Notes: generated by a model from the sequence alone, not told the origin. A DNA stretch of 64,000 nucleotides from Chitinispirillales bacterium (GCA_031254105.1 JAIRVB010000012.1:124001-188000); one strand, 5' to 3'; shown: positions 34,074-44,230, counted from the stretch's first letter. A program made the numbers and translations.

Positions 34074-34781
34074 CTAAAAAAGTTTTGCGAGGATTGCCGG
34101 TACCGCATGCTCAACCCGTAAAATTCTACTACTAAATGATACTGTATGGCATCCTTGTTTTTCAAGTAAATCAATTTCAAACGGAATGAAACCGCCTTCC
34201 GGTCCGATAATCAAAACAACAGGTTCTTTACAGTCGGCCTGCGTGTTCAGGGAAGCGCCCGGATGAGCGGTCAGTAGTTTTGCTCCCGGAGAGATCAAAC
34301 TAAGCTCATCTTCCACAAAAGGTCTGAACCTGCGCCGCATCTGGATTTGCGGCAACATTGTATCGCACGCCTGCTCAAGCGCCAGTATGGAAAGCTTATG
34401 GAGCTGCTTCTCTTCAAGTACCGGAGAACTCCAATAACTCTTCTCCACTCGGAAGCTTTCTATAATAAATATACGTTTTACCCCCATCACAACAGCGGCT
34501 TCAAGAGATTTTTTTAGAGTTTTCGGTCTTGGCAGCGCCATAATAAGAGTGCATGGCAAAGGTTTTGGAGGTTGGCGGTTAAGTACAAGCGCAAGTTCGC
34601 ATTTTTGCTGATCGATACTCAATACCTGTCCGCAGCCCGTCAGGCCGTTGATGAGGCCGATCTTCAGCATGTCGTTTGGATTGACTTTTAGGACACAGCG
34701 CAAATGTTCGAGGCGTCTCCCGGTAATAACGGCGCGGTCACTATCAATAAAATCGGATTGTGATAACAGGATCATGTTCAT
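34074..34781 (-). CDS. rsmE: 16S rRNA (uracil-1498-N3)-methyltransferase
   Basis: RsmE methylates N3 of U1498 in 16S rRNA. The protein (235 aa) begins 'MNMILLSQSDFID', with a PUA-like start 'HLRCVLKVNPND', and the SPOUT fold with 'LIMALPRPKTLKKSLEAAVVMGVKRIFI', 'KLSILALEQACDTMLPQI' and the knot 'VLIIGPEGGFIPFEIDLLEKQG'. The last residues 'SRILRVEHAVPAILAKLF' match the family. ATG 34781 is preferred over a longer frame to 34817, since the known family starts at this position. Confidence 0.92.
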   Translation of the reverse strand: MNMILLSQSDFIDSDRAVITGRRLEHLRCVLKVNPNDMLKIGLINGLTGCGQVLSIDQQKCELALVLNRQPPKPLPCTLIMALPRPKTLKKSLEAAVVMGVKRIFIIESFRVEKSYWSSPVLEEKQLHKLSILALEQACDTMLPQIQMRRRFRPFVEDELSLISPGAKLLTAHPGASLNTQADCKEPVVLIIGPEGGFIPFEIDLLEKQGCHTVSFSSRILRVEHAVPAILAKLF

Positions 34782-34818
34782 TATAATATCATATATCCAT
34801 ACCGTATACGGATGCAAG

Positions 34819-34848
34819 GTATGCGGGCGGCCAGTGGCCGCCCCTACG
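34819..34848. repeat. REP-like palindrome, single copy
   Basis: GTATGCGGGCGGCC and GGCCGCCCCTACG surround AGT. It lies upstream of rsmE, on the parC side of the gap. Confidence 0.7.
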
Positions 34849-34877
34849 TGGATTTAATGCATTCATATGAAATATCC

Positions 34878-34908
34878 GTGTACGGGCACCCCTTGCGGGT
34901 GCCCCTAT
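34878..34908. repeat. REP-like palindrome overlapping the parC stop
   Basis: TGTACGGGCACCC and GGGTGCCCCTAT flank CTTGC. On the minus strand the end of the repeat, ATAGGGGC, supplies the parC stop codon TAG (34905-34907). Confidence 0.75.
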
Positions 34909-36794
34909 CCCATTTTCAATGATTTCATCTCTTTATTCGCTAATCTCACCCCTCCTGCTTTTACCCCCTTAATGAGAAAATCTTTGACAGAAAAACTTTC
35001 TTCAAGCTGCTTAAGACGCGGCTTTGGCTTGTACTCTATTGTCACCACAGCTTCGGAATCGGTAGTAAGGCGAAGTAAAGTACAATTTTCCGGCGCTATG
35101 GAGTATCCTTTATTGAGGATAAACTGTTCTATTTTGAATCTTTTTATATAGGGAAATTTGGTGGAATCGTCTCTGTAAATCACACTGAAAACAAGATCCT
35201 TATCTACAAAATTGCAATATAACATCCCTTTGTCAACAAACAGCTTTTCGGGTACGTCTATCACAGAGTACGTGCCGTTTTTTCGTATTACAAGAACCCT
35301 GTCGTATTGGGAAACGTCAAGAAGTACATTGCCGTTTACTTCGTGTCCGAGGTACCCGGTGTCTTTATCGTAGCGCAATTTCAGGTTACGCTGAGCCGCT
35401 TCTCTAACATCAATTTTCTTAAATGAAATCAGCTCGGTGCGCCTGGGGTGCAGTGAGCTGTATTTTTCGATGATTTTTTCAAGAAAAGCGATTGTATGTT
35501 CAATGATTGTCGCTAAAGCCTGCTTTATCTCCCTGAGTCTGTCGGTAATCTCTTTCATCTCCTTTTTCGCCCTGTTGATATCGTAAAGAGAGATGCGTCT
35601 GATGGGGATTCTAAGCAGTGTGTCAACGTCTTCTTTGGTAACTTCTCTTTTGATTTGATTTTGAAATTTTTCAAGGCCGCTAAATACGGCTTTTACTACG
35701 CCTTCCGCGGTTTTTTCCTCTTCGATTTTCTTGTAAATACGGTTCTCAATAAAAATCTGTTCAAGCGTTTTAGCATGGAGCCTGTCTTTGAGTTTAGCCT
35801 CCTCAAGTTTGAGTTCTGCTTTGAGAATTTCGACAAGTCTCTCGCTGTTATGCTGGATAACCTGAGTTACGGTCATTACGACAGGCTTTTCTTCTTTTAT
35901 CACCATTAGATTGACTGACGCCGATGACTCGCAATCAGTAAAGGCATACAGCGCGTCTACAGTGTCCTGTGTGTGAACCCCGCGCGCAAGCCGGATCTCA
36001 ATTTCGACATTTTCTGCGGTAAAGTCGCTTATGCCCGCTACCTTTAGCTTTCCTTTGCGGGTTGCGGCTTCTATAGAGTTAATAATTGATTCGGTTGTGG
36101 AACCATAAGGCAGTTCTCTTATAACGATACGCTTGGGGTCACTTGTGTCAAGTCTGGCCCTAAGGAGCACTTTCCCGTTGCCATCGTTGTATTCTGAAAT
36201 ATCCGCAAACCCGCCTGTTGGAAAATCCGGGAAAACAGTAAATGGTTTTCCTTTTAAAAAAGCGACTTGCGCTTCCATAAGCTCTATGAGGTTGTGGGGG
36301 AGAATTTTTGTTGACATTCCCACCGCAATCCCTTCAGCCCCAAGAGAGAGCAGTACAGGCAGCTTTGAGGGCAGAGTGACAGGTTCGCGGTTGCGGCCGT
36401 CGTAAGAGTCAGTAAATTCGGTAATTTCGGGGTTAAACAGCGCTTCCCGCGCAAGCGGGGAAAGACGGCACTCTATATAGCGGACAGCTGAAGCCGGGTC
36501 GCCGGTAAATATATTACCAAAATTACCCTGCTGATCGATAAACAGATTCTTATTAGACAATGCGACGAGCGCGTCTCCGATTGAGGCGTCTCCGTGAGGG
36601 TGATACTTCATGCACTGCCCGACGATATTAGCCACTTTGTGGAATTTGCCGTCATCCACTTCAAAGAGCGTGTGCAGTATGCGGCGCTGAACAGGCTTAA
36701 GGCCGTCTTCAACGTGGGGTATCGCTCTGTCTTTTATTACGTATGAAGCGTATTCCAGAAAATTAGTATTGTATATATTGTTTACAAAAGCCAT
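34905..36794 (-). CDS. parC: Topoisomerase IV/gyrase-like subunit A
   Basis: This subunit cuts and rejoins DNA. The 629-aa product has the N-terminal 'YASYVIKDRAIPHVEDGLKPVQRRIL', the winged-helix 'KYHPHGDASIGDALV' and the catalytic tyrosine in 'DPASAVRYIECRLSPLA'. The tower and coiled-coil region follow, then a short C-terminal beta region ('DTGYLGHEVNGNVLLDVSQYDRVLVI'). It is shorter than E. coli ParC (752 aa) because the C-terminal domain is reduced. The stop lies inside a REP-like palindrome, so some residues may have been lost or replaced. parE precedes it with a TAATG overlap, so they are translated together. Confidence 0.9.
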   Translation of the reverse strand: MAFVNNIYNTNFLEYASYVIKDRAIPHVEDGLKPVQRRILHTLFEVDDGKFHKVANIVGQCMKYHPHGDASIGDALVALSNKNLFIDQQGNFGNIFTGDPASAVRYIECRLSPLAREALFNPEITEFTDSYDGRNREPVTLPSKLPVLLSLGAEGIAVGMSTKILPHNLIELMEAQVAFLKGKPFTVFPDFPTGGFADISEYNDGNGKVLLRARLDTSDPKRIVIRELPYGSTTESIINSIEAATRKGKLKVAGISDFTAENVEIEIRLARGVHTQDTVDALYAFTDCESSASVNLMVIKEEKPVVMTVTQVIQHNSERLVEILKAELKLEEAKLKDRLHAKTLEQIFIENRIYKKIEEEKTAEGVVKAVFSGLEKFQNQIKREVTKEDVDTLLRIPIRRISLYDINRAKKEMKEITDRLREIKQALATIIEHTIAFLEKIIEKYSSLHPRRTELISFKKIDVREAAQRNLKLRYDKDTGYLGHEVNGNVLLDVSQYDRVLVIRKNGTYSVIDVPEKLFVDKGMLYCNFVDKDLVFSVIYRDDSTKFPYIKRFKIEQFILNKGYSIAPENCTLLRLTTDSEAVVTIEYKPKPRLKQLEESFSVKDFLIKGVKAGGVRLANKEMKSLKMG

Positions 36795-38590
36795 TATATG
36801 AGATTCTCCATTATAAAGTCACGGCGTTCAGGAGTGTTTTTGCCCATGTAAAACTCAAGTGTCTCGGAGATGTTTTTAACTGATTTTACGGTTACCTCAA
36901 TAAGCCGCATATTATCGCCGATAAACTGACCGAACTCTTTGGGTGAAATCTCTCCAAGTCCTTTAAATCTTGTTATTTCAGGATCACGAATCGCCTTAAC
37001 AGCAGCGTCTCTCTCCTTCTCACTGTAGCAGTAGCGTGTCTCGTTTTTGTTACGAACGCGAAAAAGCGGCGTTTCGAGAATGTAGATGTGTCCCGCCATT
37101 ACAAGTTCTTCAAAGTAGGTGAGAAAGAAGGTAAGCAGAAGATTTCTGATATGAAAACCATCCACATCGGCGTCGGTTGCAAGCACGATTCTGTTGTAGC
37201 GCAGATTTTCTATATTTTCTTCGATGCCAAGAGCCATCATCATATCGTGAAGTTCATCATTTTGGTATATAGCGGCTTTTGTTTTTCCGAATACGTTTTG
37301 AGGTTTCCCTCTCATAGTGTATATCGCCTGCGTATAAACATCTCTTGCGGAGATTATAGACCCCCCCGCGGATTGCCCCTCTGTCAAGAAAATTGTTGAT
37401 CTGCCGCCTTTTGCGTCACTGTTAAAATGATACTTGCAGTCCTTGAGATTCGGTATCTTTATTTCGATACGTTTTGCGGCTTCCTTGGCTTCCTTTTTAA
37501 CTTTGTTAAGCTCAGTGCGGAGCTTTTCATTTTGAACTATTTTATTTTCAAGCTGACGCGCCGCGTCTGTGTTTTTATGAAGAAAATCTACGATGCCCGA
37601 TTTTACTTCAGATACGATCCAGCCGCGTATTTCGGTATTTCCGAGCTTGTTCTTCGTCTGCGATTCAAACACCGGACTTTTAAGCTTTACGGCGATCGCT
37701 CCAGCTATGCCGTCGCGTACATCTACGCCGGAATAGTTTTTCTTGAAGAACTCGTTAACGCCTTTTAAAACACCCTCCCTAAACGCGCTGAGGTGAGTTC
37801 CGCCATCGGAGGTGAATTGCCCATTAACAAATGAAAAATATGTTTCTCCATATGCCTGCGTATGCGTAAAAGCAAACTCAAGCTGCTTTCCGCGGTAATA
37901 TCCTATATTGTAAACTGTTGAATCGCCGACTTCGTTTTGTAAAAGATCCAAAAGCCCGTTTTTAGATTCAAACTTCTGTTTCCCAAAGAACAGTTTGAGA
38001 CCGGTATTAAGATAAGCGTAGTTCCATAGCCGTTTTTCAATATATTCAAAGTTAAAAGAGTAATCGTCGAATATTTCGGTGTCAGGTAGAAACTGAACAA
38101 GCGTGCCGTCCGGTTCGTTCGCCGCTTTGCCGCTTTTCTTTGACAGGAGTTTTCCGCGTTCAAACCGCGCTTCAAAGTACTCACCGTTTCGATAGGAGAC
38201 AACCCGGAATTCACTTGACAGCGCGTTTACGGCTTTAGTTCCGACTCCGTTCAGACCGACGCTGAATTGAAATACCTCATCATTATATTTAGCTCCGGTA
38301 TTAATTGTTGAAACGCAATCAATCACTTTGCCAAGAGGAATGCCGCGTCCGAAATCTCTGACCGACGCGACGCCGTTCTCTACGCCAACTTCGATCTTTT
38401 TCCCAAATCCCATAATGAATTCATCAATCGCGTTATCGATTACTTCCTTGAGTAGAACATAAATGCCGTCATCAGGGTTTGAACCATCGCCCAGTCTGCC
38501 AATGTACATACCGCTGCGAAGACGAATGTGTTCTAGTGAACTGAGCGTTTTTATTTTGCTTTCATCGTATACAGGAGGAGTATTGCTCAT
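36794..38590 (-). CDS. parE: Topoisomerase IV/gyrase-like subunit B
   Basis: This ATPase subunit drives the strand-passage reaction. The 598-aa product has 'LRSGMYIGRLGDG', the GHKL ATP site with 'EVIDNAIDEFIMGF', 'RDFGRGIPLG' and 'GLNGVGTKAVNALS', and a Toprim domain with 'FLTEGQSAGGSIISA' and 'VLATDADVDGFHIRNLLL'. The C-terminus 'GLGEISPKEFGQFI' completes the type II topoisomerase B pattern. The final codon overlaps the parC start. A 374-bp gap with a MITE-like element lies upstream. Confidence 0.93.
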   Translation of the reverse strand: MSNTPPVYDESKIKTLSSLEHIRLRSGMYIGRLGDGSNPDDGIYVLLKEVIDNAIDEFIMGFGKKIEVGVENGVASVRDFGRGIPLGKVIDCVSTINTGAKYNDEVFQFSVGLNGVGTKAVNALSSEFRVVSYRNGEYFEARFERGKLLSKKSGKAANEPDGTLVQFLPDTEIFDDYSFNFEYIEKRLWNYAYLNTGLKLFFGKQKFESKNGLLDLLQNEVGDSTVYNIGYYRGKQLEFAFTHTQAYGETYFSFVNGQFTSDGGTHLSAFREGVLKGVNEFFKKNYSGVDVRDGIAGAIAVKLKSPVFESQTKNKLGNTEIRGWIVSEVKSGIVDFLHKNTDAARQLENKIVQNEKLRTELNKVKKEAKEAAKRIEIKIPNLKDCKYHFNSDAKGGRSTIFLTEGQSAGGSIISARDVYTQAIYTMRGKPQNVFGKTKAAIYQNDELHDMMMALGIEENIENLRYNRIVLATDADVDGFHIRNLLLTFFLTYFEELVMAGHIYILETPLFRVRNKNETRYCYSEKERDAAVKAIRDPEITRFKGLGEISPKEFGQFIGDNMRLIEVTVKSVKNISETLEFYMGKNTPERRDFIMENLI

Positions 38591-38964
38591 GTTTTAAAGG
38601 CCCATTTTAAAAAATTAAGAACAACTTGTTTACTTTGGCGCAGTCAACCCAACTTGTTTAATTTATCATAAGGCAATCAGCGCCAAATAATTAATGATTG
38701 AGATCAAAACCGGATGGATTCATTGTTCTCAAACTTTTGAATATAAATAAAGGGCGCCTCTAAAAACCTGGTGCGGTGAGGCGCCGCGATATTTTTCATC
38801 AGCCAAGGCGGATTTTGCGGTAAATACTTGAAAATACCAGTAAAAAATCTAACACGGAATGGCGAAAAAAGGGGCGGAGGAGGCCATGTCAGATCTCAGA
38901 GGCGCCCTGGAAGTCCGGCGATAATGCGTATCATAAGTTGTTTACGCGTGAAGGTATTGCGAAT
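38591..38964. other. Intergenic region upstream of parE holding a MITE-like element
   Basis: Apart from the element at 38751-38908, the gap holds a direct repeat of AACTTGTTTA in its left third. Both lie upstream of parE on the minus strand, so they could touch its promoter. I see nothing else. Confidence 0.4.
38751..38908. mobile_element. MITE-like element with 11-bp terminal inverted repeats
   Basis: Ends AGGGCGCCTCT and AGAGGCGCCCT are perfect inverted repeats bounding 158 bp with no gene inside. The internal sequence (TTTTTCATCAGCCAAGGCGG, ending GGCGAAAAAAGG) resembles ends of IS5-like elements as I recall them, which would make it a derivative lacking the transposase. I see no target duplication in the flanks. 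Confidence 0.65.
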
Positions 38965-39822
38965 TCATATGTTTCCAAATATTTCTTGTTTGTAATCCAT
39001 CAAAAACCGTTCAAAAGTTGCCGGAGGCTGTCCAAGAATTTCACCTAAATCAGGCGAGACTTCCGAGAGCCAGCCATGCCGGCCAATCTCATAAAGCCCT
39101 ATCATTAAATCAGCGGAAGACTCATCCCAGCCGTTTTGCCGAAGCATTGTGAGAGAGGCATTATGATCAGTCGGTTCATAGCGAATTCGGGCGCCGCCAA
39201 TACGCGTGAGCATATCAGCGATATTAAAGTGATCCAATCCTTGCGGTCCGGTGAGGTTATAAACGCGGTTCCGGTGTTTATTGCCGCTGAGAAGTTTCAC
39301 TGCCGCCGCGGCTATATCACGGAAATCGACAAAGCTTATTGCCGCTTCGCCGGCGGGCAGTCTTATAGCGCGTTCTGTACGGATAGAGATTTGCGCCAGA
39401 CACATGAAGTGCTGCATGTAGATATTTGATCTGAAAAGCGTGAAGTCTGTTCCGCATTTAAGCATACGCTTTTCTATAACAGTAAGCGGGGTGCTTTTAC
39501 TCTGGCCAATGCTGCCCAGCCCCACAATATGGTTTATGCCGAGACTGACGGCAGTTTCTATGAAAGGCTGAAAATGATCTTCTGCGGCGGGATAAAAGAC
39601 CGGCAGCCCAAGAAAAACACTCTCTACCCCTTCAAGAGCGTGACGGCAGGATTCATAATCGCTGTAATCTAACGGAACAACCGGATATTCGACGCCGGCG
39701 GCGGCGGCCTCCATCGCGTCATGCACCGCAAGTTTAACGCAAAATCCCCGGCTCCTGAGCTGCCGCACAATCTCCTGCTCAACAACGCCCTGAGGTTCGG
39801 TTATAAGTATAGCTGCGCTCAT
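38965..39822 (-). CDS. NmrA-like NAD(P)-binding protein
   Basis: The 285-aa product has a Rossmann start 'AILITEPQGVVEQEIVRQLRSRG', where the classic G-x-x-G-x-x-G loop is weak (EPQGVVEQE), then 'GVESVFLGLPVFYPAAED', 'GINHIVGLGSIGQS', 'FTLFRSNIYMQHF' and 'FVDFRDIAAAAVKLL'. This is the NmrA/atypical SDR pattern: such proteins bind NAD(P) and act as redox sensors or reductases on quinone-like substrates. The weak loop may reduce cofactor binding. AAGGAGG lies five bases before ATG 39822. No partner gene is nearby. Confidence 0.8.
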   Translation of the reverse strand: MSAAILITEPQGVVEQEIVRQLRSRGFCVKLAVHDAMEAAAAGVEYPVVPLDYSDYESCRHALEGVESVFLGLPVFYPAAEDHFQPFIETAVSLGINHIVGLGSIGQSKSTPLTVIEKRMLKCGTDFTLFRSNIYMQHFMCLAQISIRTERAIRLPAGEAAISFVDFRDIAAAAVKLLSGNKHRNRVYNLTGPQGLDHFNIADMLTRIGGARIRYEPTDHNASLTMLRQNGWDESSADLMIGLYEIGRHGWLSEVSPDLGEILGQPPATFERFLMDYKQEIFGNI

Positions 39823-40036
39823 AGCGGCCTCCTTGTGTTAGGGAGTATGGGCCGATTGGCGGATTCATATATATTACGGGGATGCCTGTGAGGGGTGATG
39901 CGTATTTTTTGGAGAAGATAAAAAAATTATTTGTTGATAATATCATAGTGTTAAAAAAACTCTGTTACTTTTGGCAGGTAAAATACCTATTTTTCTATTA
40001 TTAAGATGACAAACCATACAGAAGAGGCCGTACTAT

Positions 40037-40501
40037 ATGAGTTCTGATAAAAAAGACATTCGCTGGAAACAGCGGTTTCAAAATTTCCGCAAAGCATTTG
40101 GCCTCCTGCGTTCGGCGCTGGAGGATAAAAATATTGATGACTTTTCGGAATTAGAACAGGAGGGCGTTGTTCAGCGTTTTGAATATACGTTTGAACTCGG
40201 CTGGAAAACATTCAAAGATTATTTAGAATTCAGCGGAGTAAAAATAACAGAGGTTACTCCTCTCAACGTTATCAAAGAGTGCGCCGGCATGGGTATTTTT
40301 GACGAAGCTGGAATAGATGCTAAAGTATATTTAGATATGCGGCTTTCGAGAAACGCGCTTTCTCACACGTATGATTTTGAACGGTTTAAAAAAATCATCA
40401 TAAAAGTAAAGAATGAGTACTTAAGTCAACTTGAAAAAGAGTATTCGTTTTTTATGAATAAGGATTTAGATTGCAATGACTTGTTTGGGTTTAAAAAATG
40501 A
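40037..40501 (+). CDS. HEPN-type nucleotidyltransferase-substrate-binding protein (HI0074-like)
   Basis: The 154-aa product reads 'RFEYTFELGWKTFKDYLEFSG', 'PLNVIKECAGMGIFDE' and 'DMRLSRNALSHTYDFERF', the HI0074/HepT-like pattern. The R-N-A-L-S-H stretch fits the Rx4H ribonuclease motif of HEPN proteins. It overlaps the following nucleotidyltransferase by 26 bp, giving the standard two-gene module, which often works as toxin (HEPN) and antitoxin (MNT). GAGG lies nine bases before ATG 40037. Activity here is inferred. Confidence 0.9.
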   Translation: MSSDKKDIRWKQRFQNFRKAFGLLRSALEDKNIDDFSELEQEGVVQRFEYTFELGWKTFKDYLEFSGVKITEVTPLNVIKECAGMGIFDEAGIDAKVYLDMRLSRNALSHTYDFERFKKIIIKVKNEYLSQLEKEYSFFMNKDLDCNDLFGFKK

Positions 40502-40781
40502 TGAACTAACCATGATAATCAACGTATTCAAAGGCAACCCGTCAATATCATCGGCGGTTGTTTTCGGATCAAGGGCTAAAGGCAATTACAGCCCGTATTC
40601 CGATGTTGACATCGCGTTATATGGAAATTTGGACTTATTAGAAGTTGAAAGTGTTATTTGTGATCTAAACGAATTATCGTTAATTTACAAATTTGATATT
40701 GTGGCTTTTGATTCGGTAAAAAATCCAATGCTGAGGGAGCATATCGGCAGAGTTGGGGTTGTTATTTACGAAAAAGAGTGA
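40476..40781 (+). CDS. Minimal nucleotidyltransferase (MntA/HI0073-like)
   Basis: The 101-aa product has 'AVVFGSRAKGNYSPYSDVDIALYG', the GSRAxG...SDxD motif of minimal nucleotidyltransferases, with both catalytic Asp residues. The third acidic residue may be the D of 'KFDIVAFD'. In the well-studied MNT-HEPN pairs the MNT modifies the HEPN partner. It overlaps the partner by 26 bp. A second ATG at 40512 is a possible start and would shorten it by 12 residues. Confidence 0.9.
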   Translation: MTCLGLKNDELTMIINVFKGNPSISSAVVFGSRAKGNYSPYSDVDIALYGNLDLLEVESVICDLNELSLIYKFDIVAFDSVKNPMLREHIGRVGVVIYEKE

Positions 40782-40843
40782 ACATTAATGCATTCGCTTT
40801 TCTCTACCGCTTGTGATTTGTACATTGTAATTTGGCGCCGCTG

Positions 40844-41668
40844 CTATCTTTTTTTAACTCCAAGAACATTCGGCAGCACAGGAGCTGCCATCGACCTCCC
40901 GCCCGTCGAAAAATTTCCTATAAACTGCAAAGTATCCGAAGGCGTACCTATGTAAAGCTGCGAGGGTGATCCGCCTTCCATGTACATAGCCCGGTCGATT
41001 GATATGGGCAGTGAGTTTAGTATATTTACGAACTCGTGTACGGAATGGGGAGCGGTAGTCTGTATGAAAAGGATGTTGTCCTGTTTGTCTGTGCCTGCCG
41101 CGGCTATGCTCCAGCGTTTTCCGTTCTCCTGCCAGACATTTTTACCCGCGCATGAGATCATACGGATAGACTGCACCATAGACCCGTAAAGGGGGCGGAT
41201 GCTTTCAAAGTCATCGCACTGCAAGTCCACGATACGCACAGGCGGGATGTTTTTGCGCAGCGGTTCAAAAACGAGGATCGTCTTATCCTTTGACACGTAT
41301 GAGTTGTTGACATGCTGCGACGTTCTCATAAGTGAAACGCTGCTGAGATAGTCGGTTTGATACATAGCCGCGTTTATAACCGCGCTAAGCTTCTCTTTGC
41401 GTCCCCAGTCAAGCGCGGTGAGCGAGCGGCCCTGATCCGGGTGGCTTGCGTTTAAAAGGCGCAGCTCATAAAGTTTTGGGTCTATGCGAAGTATGTGGAT
41501 TTTGGTGCTGTCGGCAGGCGGATAGAGAGGGGAATTGAATTTTCCAAGCTCAAGGCCGGGCTCAAGTTGACGCCACTGCGCCGCTGCGCTTGTTGTCAGC
41601 GCAAAGAGCAGCGCCGTTAATGAGAAGATATTTTGAAGGGTACTCATGTGTTTTTTCATATTAACCAT
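40844..41668 (-). CDS. Phosphodiester glycosidase (NAGPA-like) family secreted protein
   Basis: The 274-aa product has a signal peptide ('LTALLFALTTSAAAQ'), then 'DSTKIHILRIDPKLYELRLLNAS', 'SAVINAAMYQTDYLS' and, near the end, 'RAMYMEGGSPSQLYI', the conserved Glu-Gly-Gly-Ser-Pro motif of phosphodiester glycosidases. The family hydrolyses sugar-phosphodiester bonds, as in mannose-6-phosphate uncovering in animals. The bacterial substrates are mostly unknown. Starts at 41668 (ATG), 41659 and 41644 are in frame. Export is likely. No partner gene is clear. Confidence 0.8.
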   Translation of the reverse strand: MVNMKKHMSTLQNIFSLTALLFALTTSAAAQWRQLEPGLELGKFNSPLYPPADSTKIHILRIDPKLYELRLLNASHPDQGRSLTALDWGRKEKLSAVINAAMYQTDYLSSVSLMRTSQHVNNSYVSKDKTILVFEPLRKNIPPVRIVDLQCDDFESIRPLYGSMVQSIRMISCAGKNVWQENGKRWSIAAAGTDKQDNILFIQTTAPHSVHEFVNILNSLPISIDRAMYMEGGSPSQLYIGTPSDTLQFIGNFSTGGRSMAAPVLPNVLGVKKR

Positions 41669-41934
41669 AATTCAACTGCGTTTTGACCGCGCGGACAGAC
41701 TGCTTTGGGAATGAAATAAAATTACATTATGGTGTACTTGCGGTGCGCGGAGATCAGAATCAATAATGTCGGACGGTTCTGTATTATTCCAAAATAGAGG
41801 CGGTCTGAAGGCGGAACGTTCTATTGATATTCACTTTTTACTTGATAATTAGGCGGTGGATTTTCTATATTATTCCTACTTCATATATTATTTCTGCATA
41901 ACTACAGCGAATTTTTTACATAGGAGATGATCTT

Positions 41935-44022
41935 ATGACAGGCAGTACTTTAGTTTCCAAATCCGCTCCCGCGAAACGCATAAGTTCCATAAGCCGCCGC
42001 TTTATCGCCTTTTCCGTGATACTGTTCCTGCTTATTCTCGCATCCGGCACAGCCGCTTTTCACTTCTCAATGCGCCAGATCATAAGAGAAAGCAAAAGTT
42101 ATGAGTTGTCAAAAATGCTTGAGATTGAGCGGATCAAACTTGAAACTTCTGTAAACAGCGAGATAGCTATTGCCATGAAAATGGCAGGTTCGCCGCTGAT
42201 TCAGGAATACCTTAGTAATCCCACCAATCCCGAACTGCAGAAAATCGCGCTAAAAGAAATTGCGGGCTACCGTAAAGCGTTTGCGGGAAATAGCGTTTTT
42301 TGGGTAAGTGACCAGGATAAAAAGTTTTACTCCGACGATGCCTACGCATTTACAATAGATATAAAGGATCCTAACAACTACTGGTACCTGATGACTCTTA
42401 ACAAAACAGAAAAATACAATTTTAACATTAACTATAACCCCGACCTTAAGGTAACGAATCTTTGGATAAACGCTCCTGTTTTTGACAGCAAAGGCAAACC
42501 TATAGGGATACTTGGAACAGGTATAGACCTTTCGGCTTTTGTAAACACTATTTACAGAGACATTAAGGGCCGCGAGCAGCTTTATTTTTTTAATGCTTCA
42601 GGGGAAATTACCGGCGCAAAGGATTCTGAACTTGTCTCCGCGAAAAAGAATCTTGGGGAACAATTAGGCGATGTTGGCGCGGATGTTTTAGCATCTGTAA
42701 AAAATCTTAAAGCTGGACAAGTGCACACTTTCGACTCTCACCTTGGGCATATAGCCATTGGTATGGTTCCCGCCTTAGACTGGTATGCTGTGGCTATTTT
42801 GCCGCACAGCTCAGAAGATTACAAAACTTCAATGGCCACTTTCTTCGTAGTGGTGCTTGCCGTAATCGCGCTGATTTTTATCGTGTTCAATCTGTTTATT
42901 ATAAGACTGCTTAATCCTCTGAGGAAACTTGTCAAAATTTTAAATCATATTACCAGAGATTGGGATTTGACAAGACGCCTTCAAATTAGCCGCAATGATG
43001 AGATTGGGGCTGTCGCAAACACGTTCAATGAATTTTTGGGGAAGCTGCATGAGATAATAAAAGAGCTTCGTGTCGATTCAAATACTGTAGCTGACGCAAG
43101 CGAAAAGCTTTCCTCAGTCAGTAAGCAGCTTGCTGAAGGAGCTTCTGAAACCGTGTCCCAATGTTCTATGGTTGCGGATACAACGGAACAAATGACGCAA
43201 AATGTAAGCGAAATGGCGGAGGGCGCCGAAGATGTAGGCAAAAACGCAAACGAGGTTGCGGGCGATGCCGAACAGATGAGTAAAAGTATGAACACTATCG
43301 CAAGCGCCGTAGAAAAAATGAGCTCAAGCATAAACCAGATCGCAAACAACACCGGTGAGGTGCGCAAAGTAGCTGCGCAGGCCGCAAGCAAAGCGCGGGA
43401 CGCAACAGTTGTTATAGAGAAGCTTGGGGAAGCGGCGAAGGAGATAGGTCAATTTACTAACGTTATTAAAGCGATTGCGAAGAAAACAAATTTACTCGCG
43501 ATCAACGCAACTATCGAAGCCGCGCGGGCGGGCGAAGCGGGGAAGGGGTTTGCGGTTGTAGCCGGCGAGGTCAAGACGCTTGCGAACCAGAGCGCGGCAA
43601 ACGCACAGGATATCGCCGGACGAATAGACGGAATTCAAAAAGGTACAAACGATGCAATCACCGTTATCAGTGATGTATCAGAAATAATTGTCAAAATCAA
43701 CCAATCTGTTGAAGAGATCTCCGATCATGCCGAAAAACAAACCACCGCAGGCAGCGAGATCTCAAATAACGTTATTGCGGCAACTACCGGAGTGCGGCGC
43801 GTAGCAAGCGCGATCAGCGAAATGGCCGAAAACGCGGTCCAGGTGAGCCGCAACGCAAGCGAAGCCGCGGCAGGAGCGGACAACGCCAACAACAGCATGA
43901 CAAAAATGAACAAAATCGCCAATGAAAGCGCTAAGGGAGCAACCCAGGTAAACACAAGCGCAGGCAGTCTGGCGCAGGTAGCGGAGAAACTTAAGAAAAC
44001 ATTGAGCGCTTATAAAGTGTAA
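41935..44022 (+). CDS. Methyl-accepting chemotaxis protein with dCACHE domain
   Basis: The 695-aa product has two membrane segments (about 23-45 and 299-325), a periplasmic dCACHE-type sensor between them ('[25 protein letters not shown]', '[15 protein letters not shown]'), a HAMP region (about 330-385) and a long helical signalling domain with the highly conserved tip '[23 protein letters not shown]' near 520. The repeats of Ala, Asn and Glu in '[18 protein letters not shown]' are coiled coil. AGGAGATG lies eight bases before ATG 41935. No che or fli genes are in the window, so the chemotaxis machinery must lie elsewhere. Confidence 0.96.
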   Translation: MTGSTLVSKSAPAKRISSISRRFIAFSVILFLLILASGTAAFHFSMRQIIRESKSYELSKMLEIERIKLETSVNSEIAIAMKMAGSPLIQEYLSNPTNPELQKIALKEIAGYRKAFAGNSVFWVSDQDKKFYSDDAYAFTIDIKDPNNYWYLMTLNKTEKYNFNINYNPDLKVTNLWINAPVFDSKGKPIGILGTGIDLSAFVNTIYRDIKGREQLYFFNASGEITGAKDSELVSAKKNLGEQLGDVGADVLASVKNLKAGQVHTFDSHLGHIAIGMVPALDWYAVAILPHSSEDYKTSMATFFVVVLAVIALIFIVFNLFIIRLLNPLRKLVKILNHITRDWDLTRRLQISRNDEIGAVANTFNEFLGKLHEIIKELRVDSNTVADASEKLSSVSKQLAEGASETVSQCSMVADTTEQMTQNVSEMAEGAEDVGKNANEVAGDAEQMSKSMNTIASAVEKMSSSINQIANNTGEVRKVAAQAASKARDATVVIEKLGEAAKEIGQFTNVIKAIAKKTNLLAINATIEAARAGEAGKGFAVVAGEVKTLANQSAANAQDIAGRIDGIQKGTNDAITVISDVSEIIVKINQSVEEISDHAEKQTTAGSEISNNVIAATTGVRRVASAISEMAENAVQVSRNASEAAAGADNANNSMTKMNKIANESAKGATQVNTSAGSLAQVAEKLKKTLSAYKV

Positions 44023-44230
44023 TTTTTTTGGTAATGATTATTGCTGCGCACGTTGCATGCTGTGACCGCAAGTGGTATGGCGCGGCCGTATAAATTCATG
44101 ATTCTATATTACTTATTCCGCAGTGGCTTTAAGTATTTTGTATGATTGCCCTTTCTGCTGCGCTACGCCGGGAACAGTTCTCTATTTACTGACACTAAAA
44201 GGCTGCCTTTCGCGTAATGGGAAGATGCGT

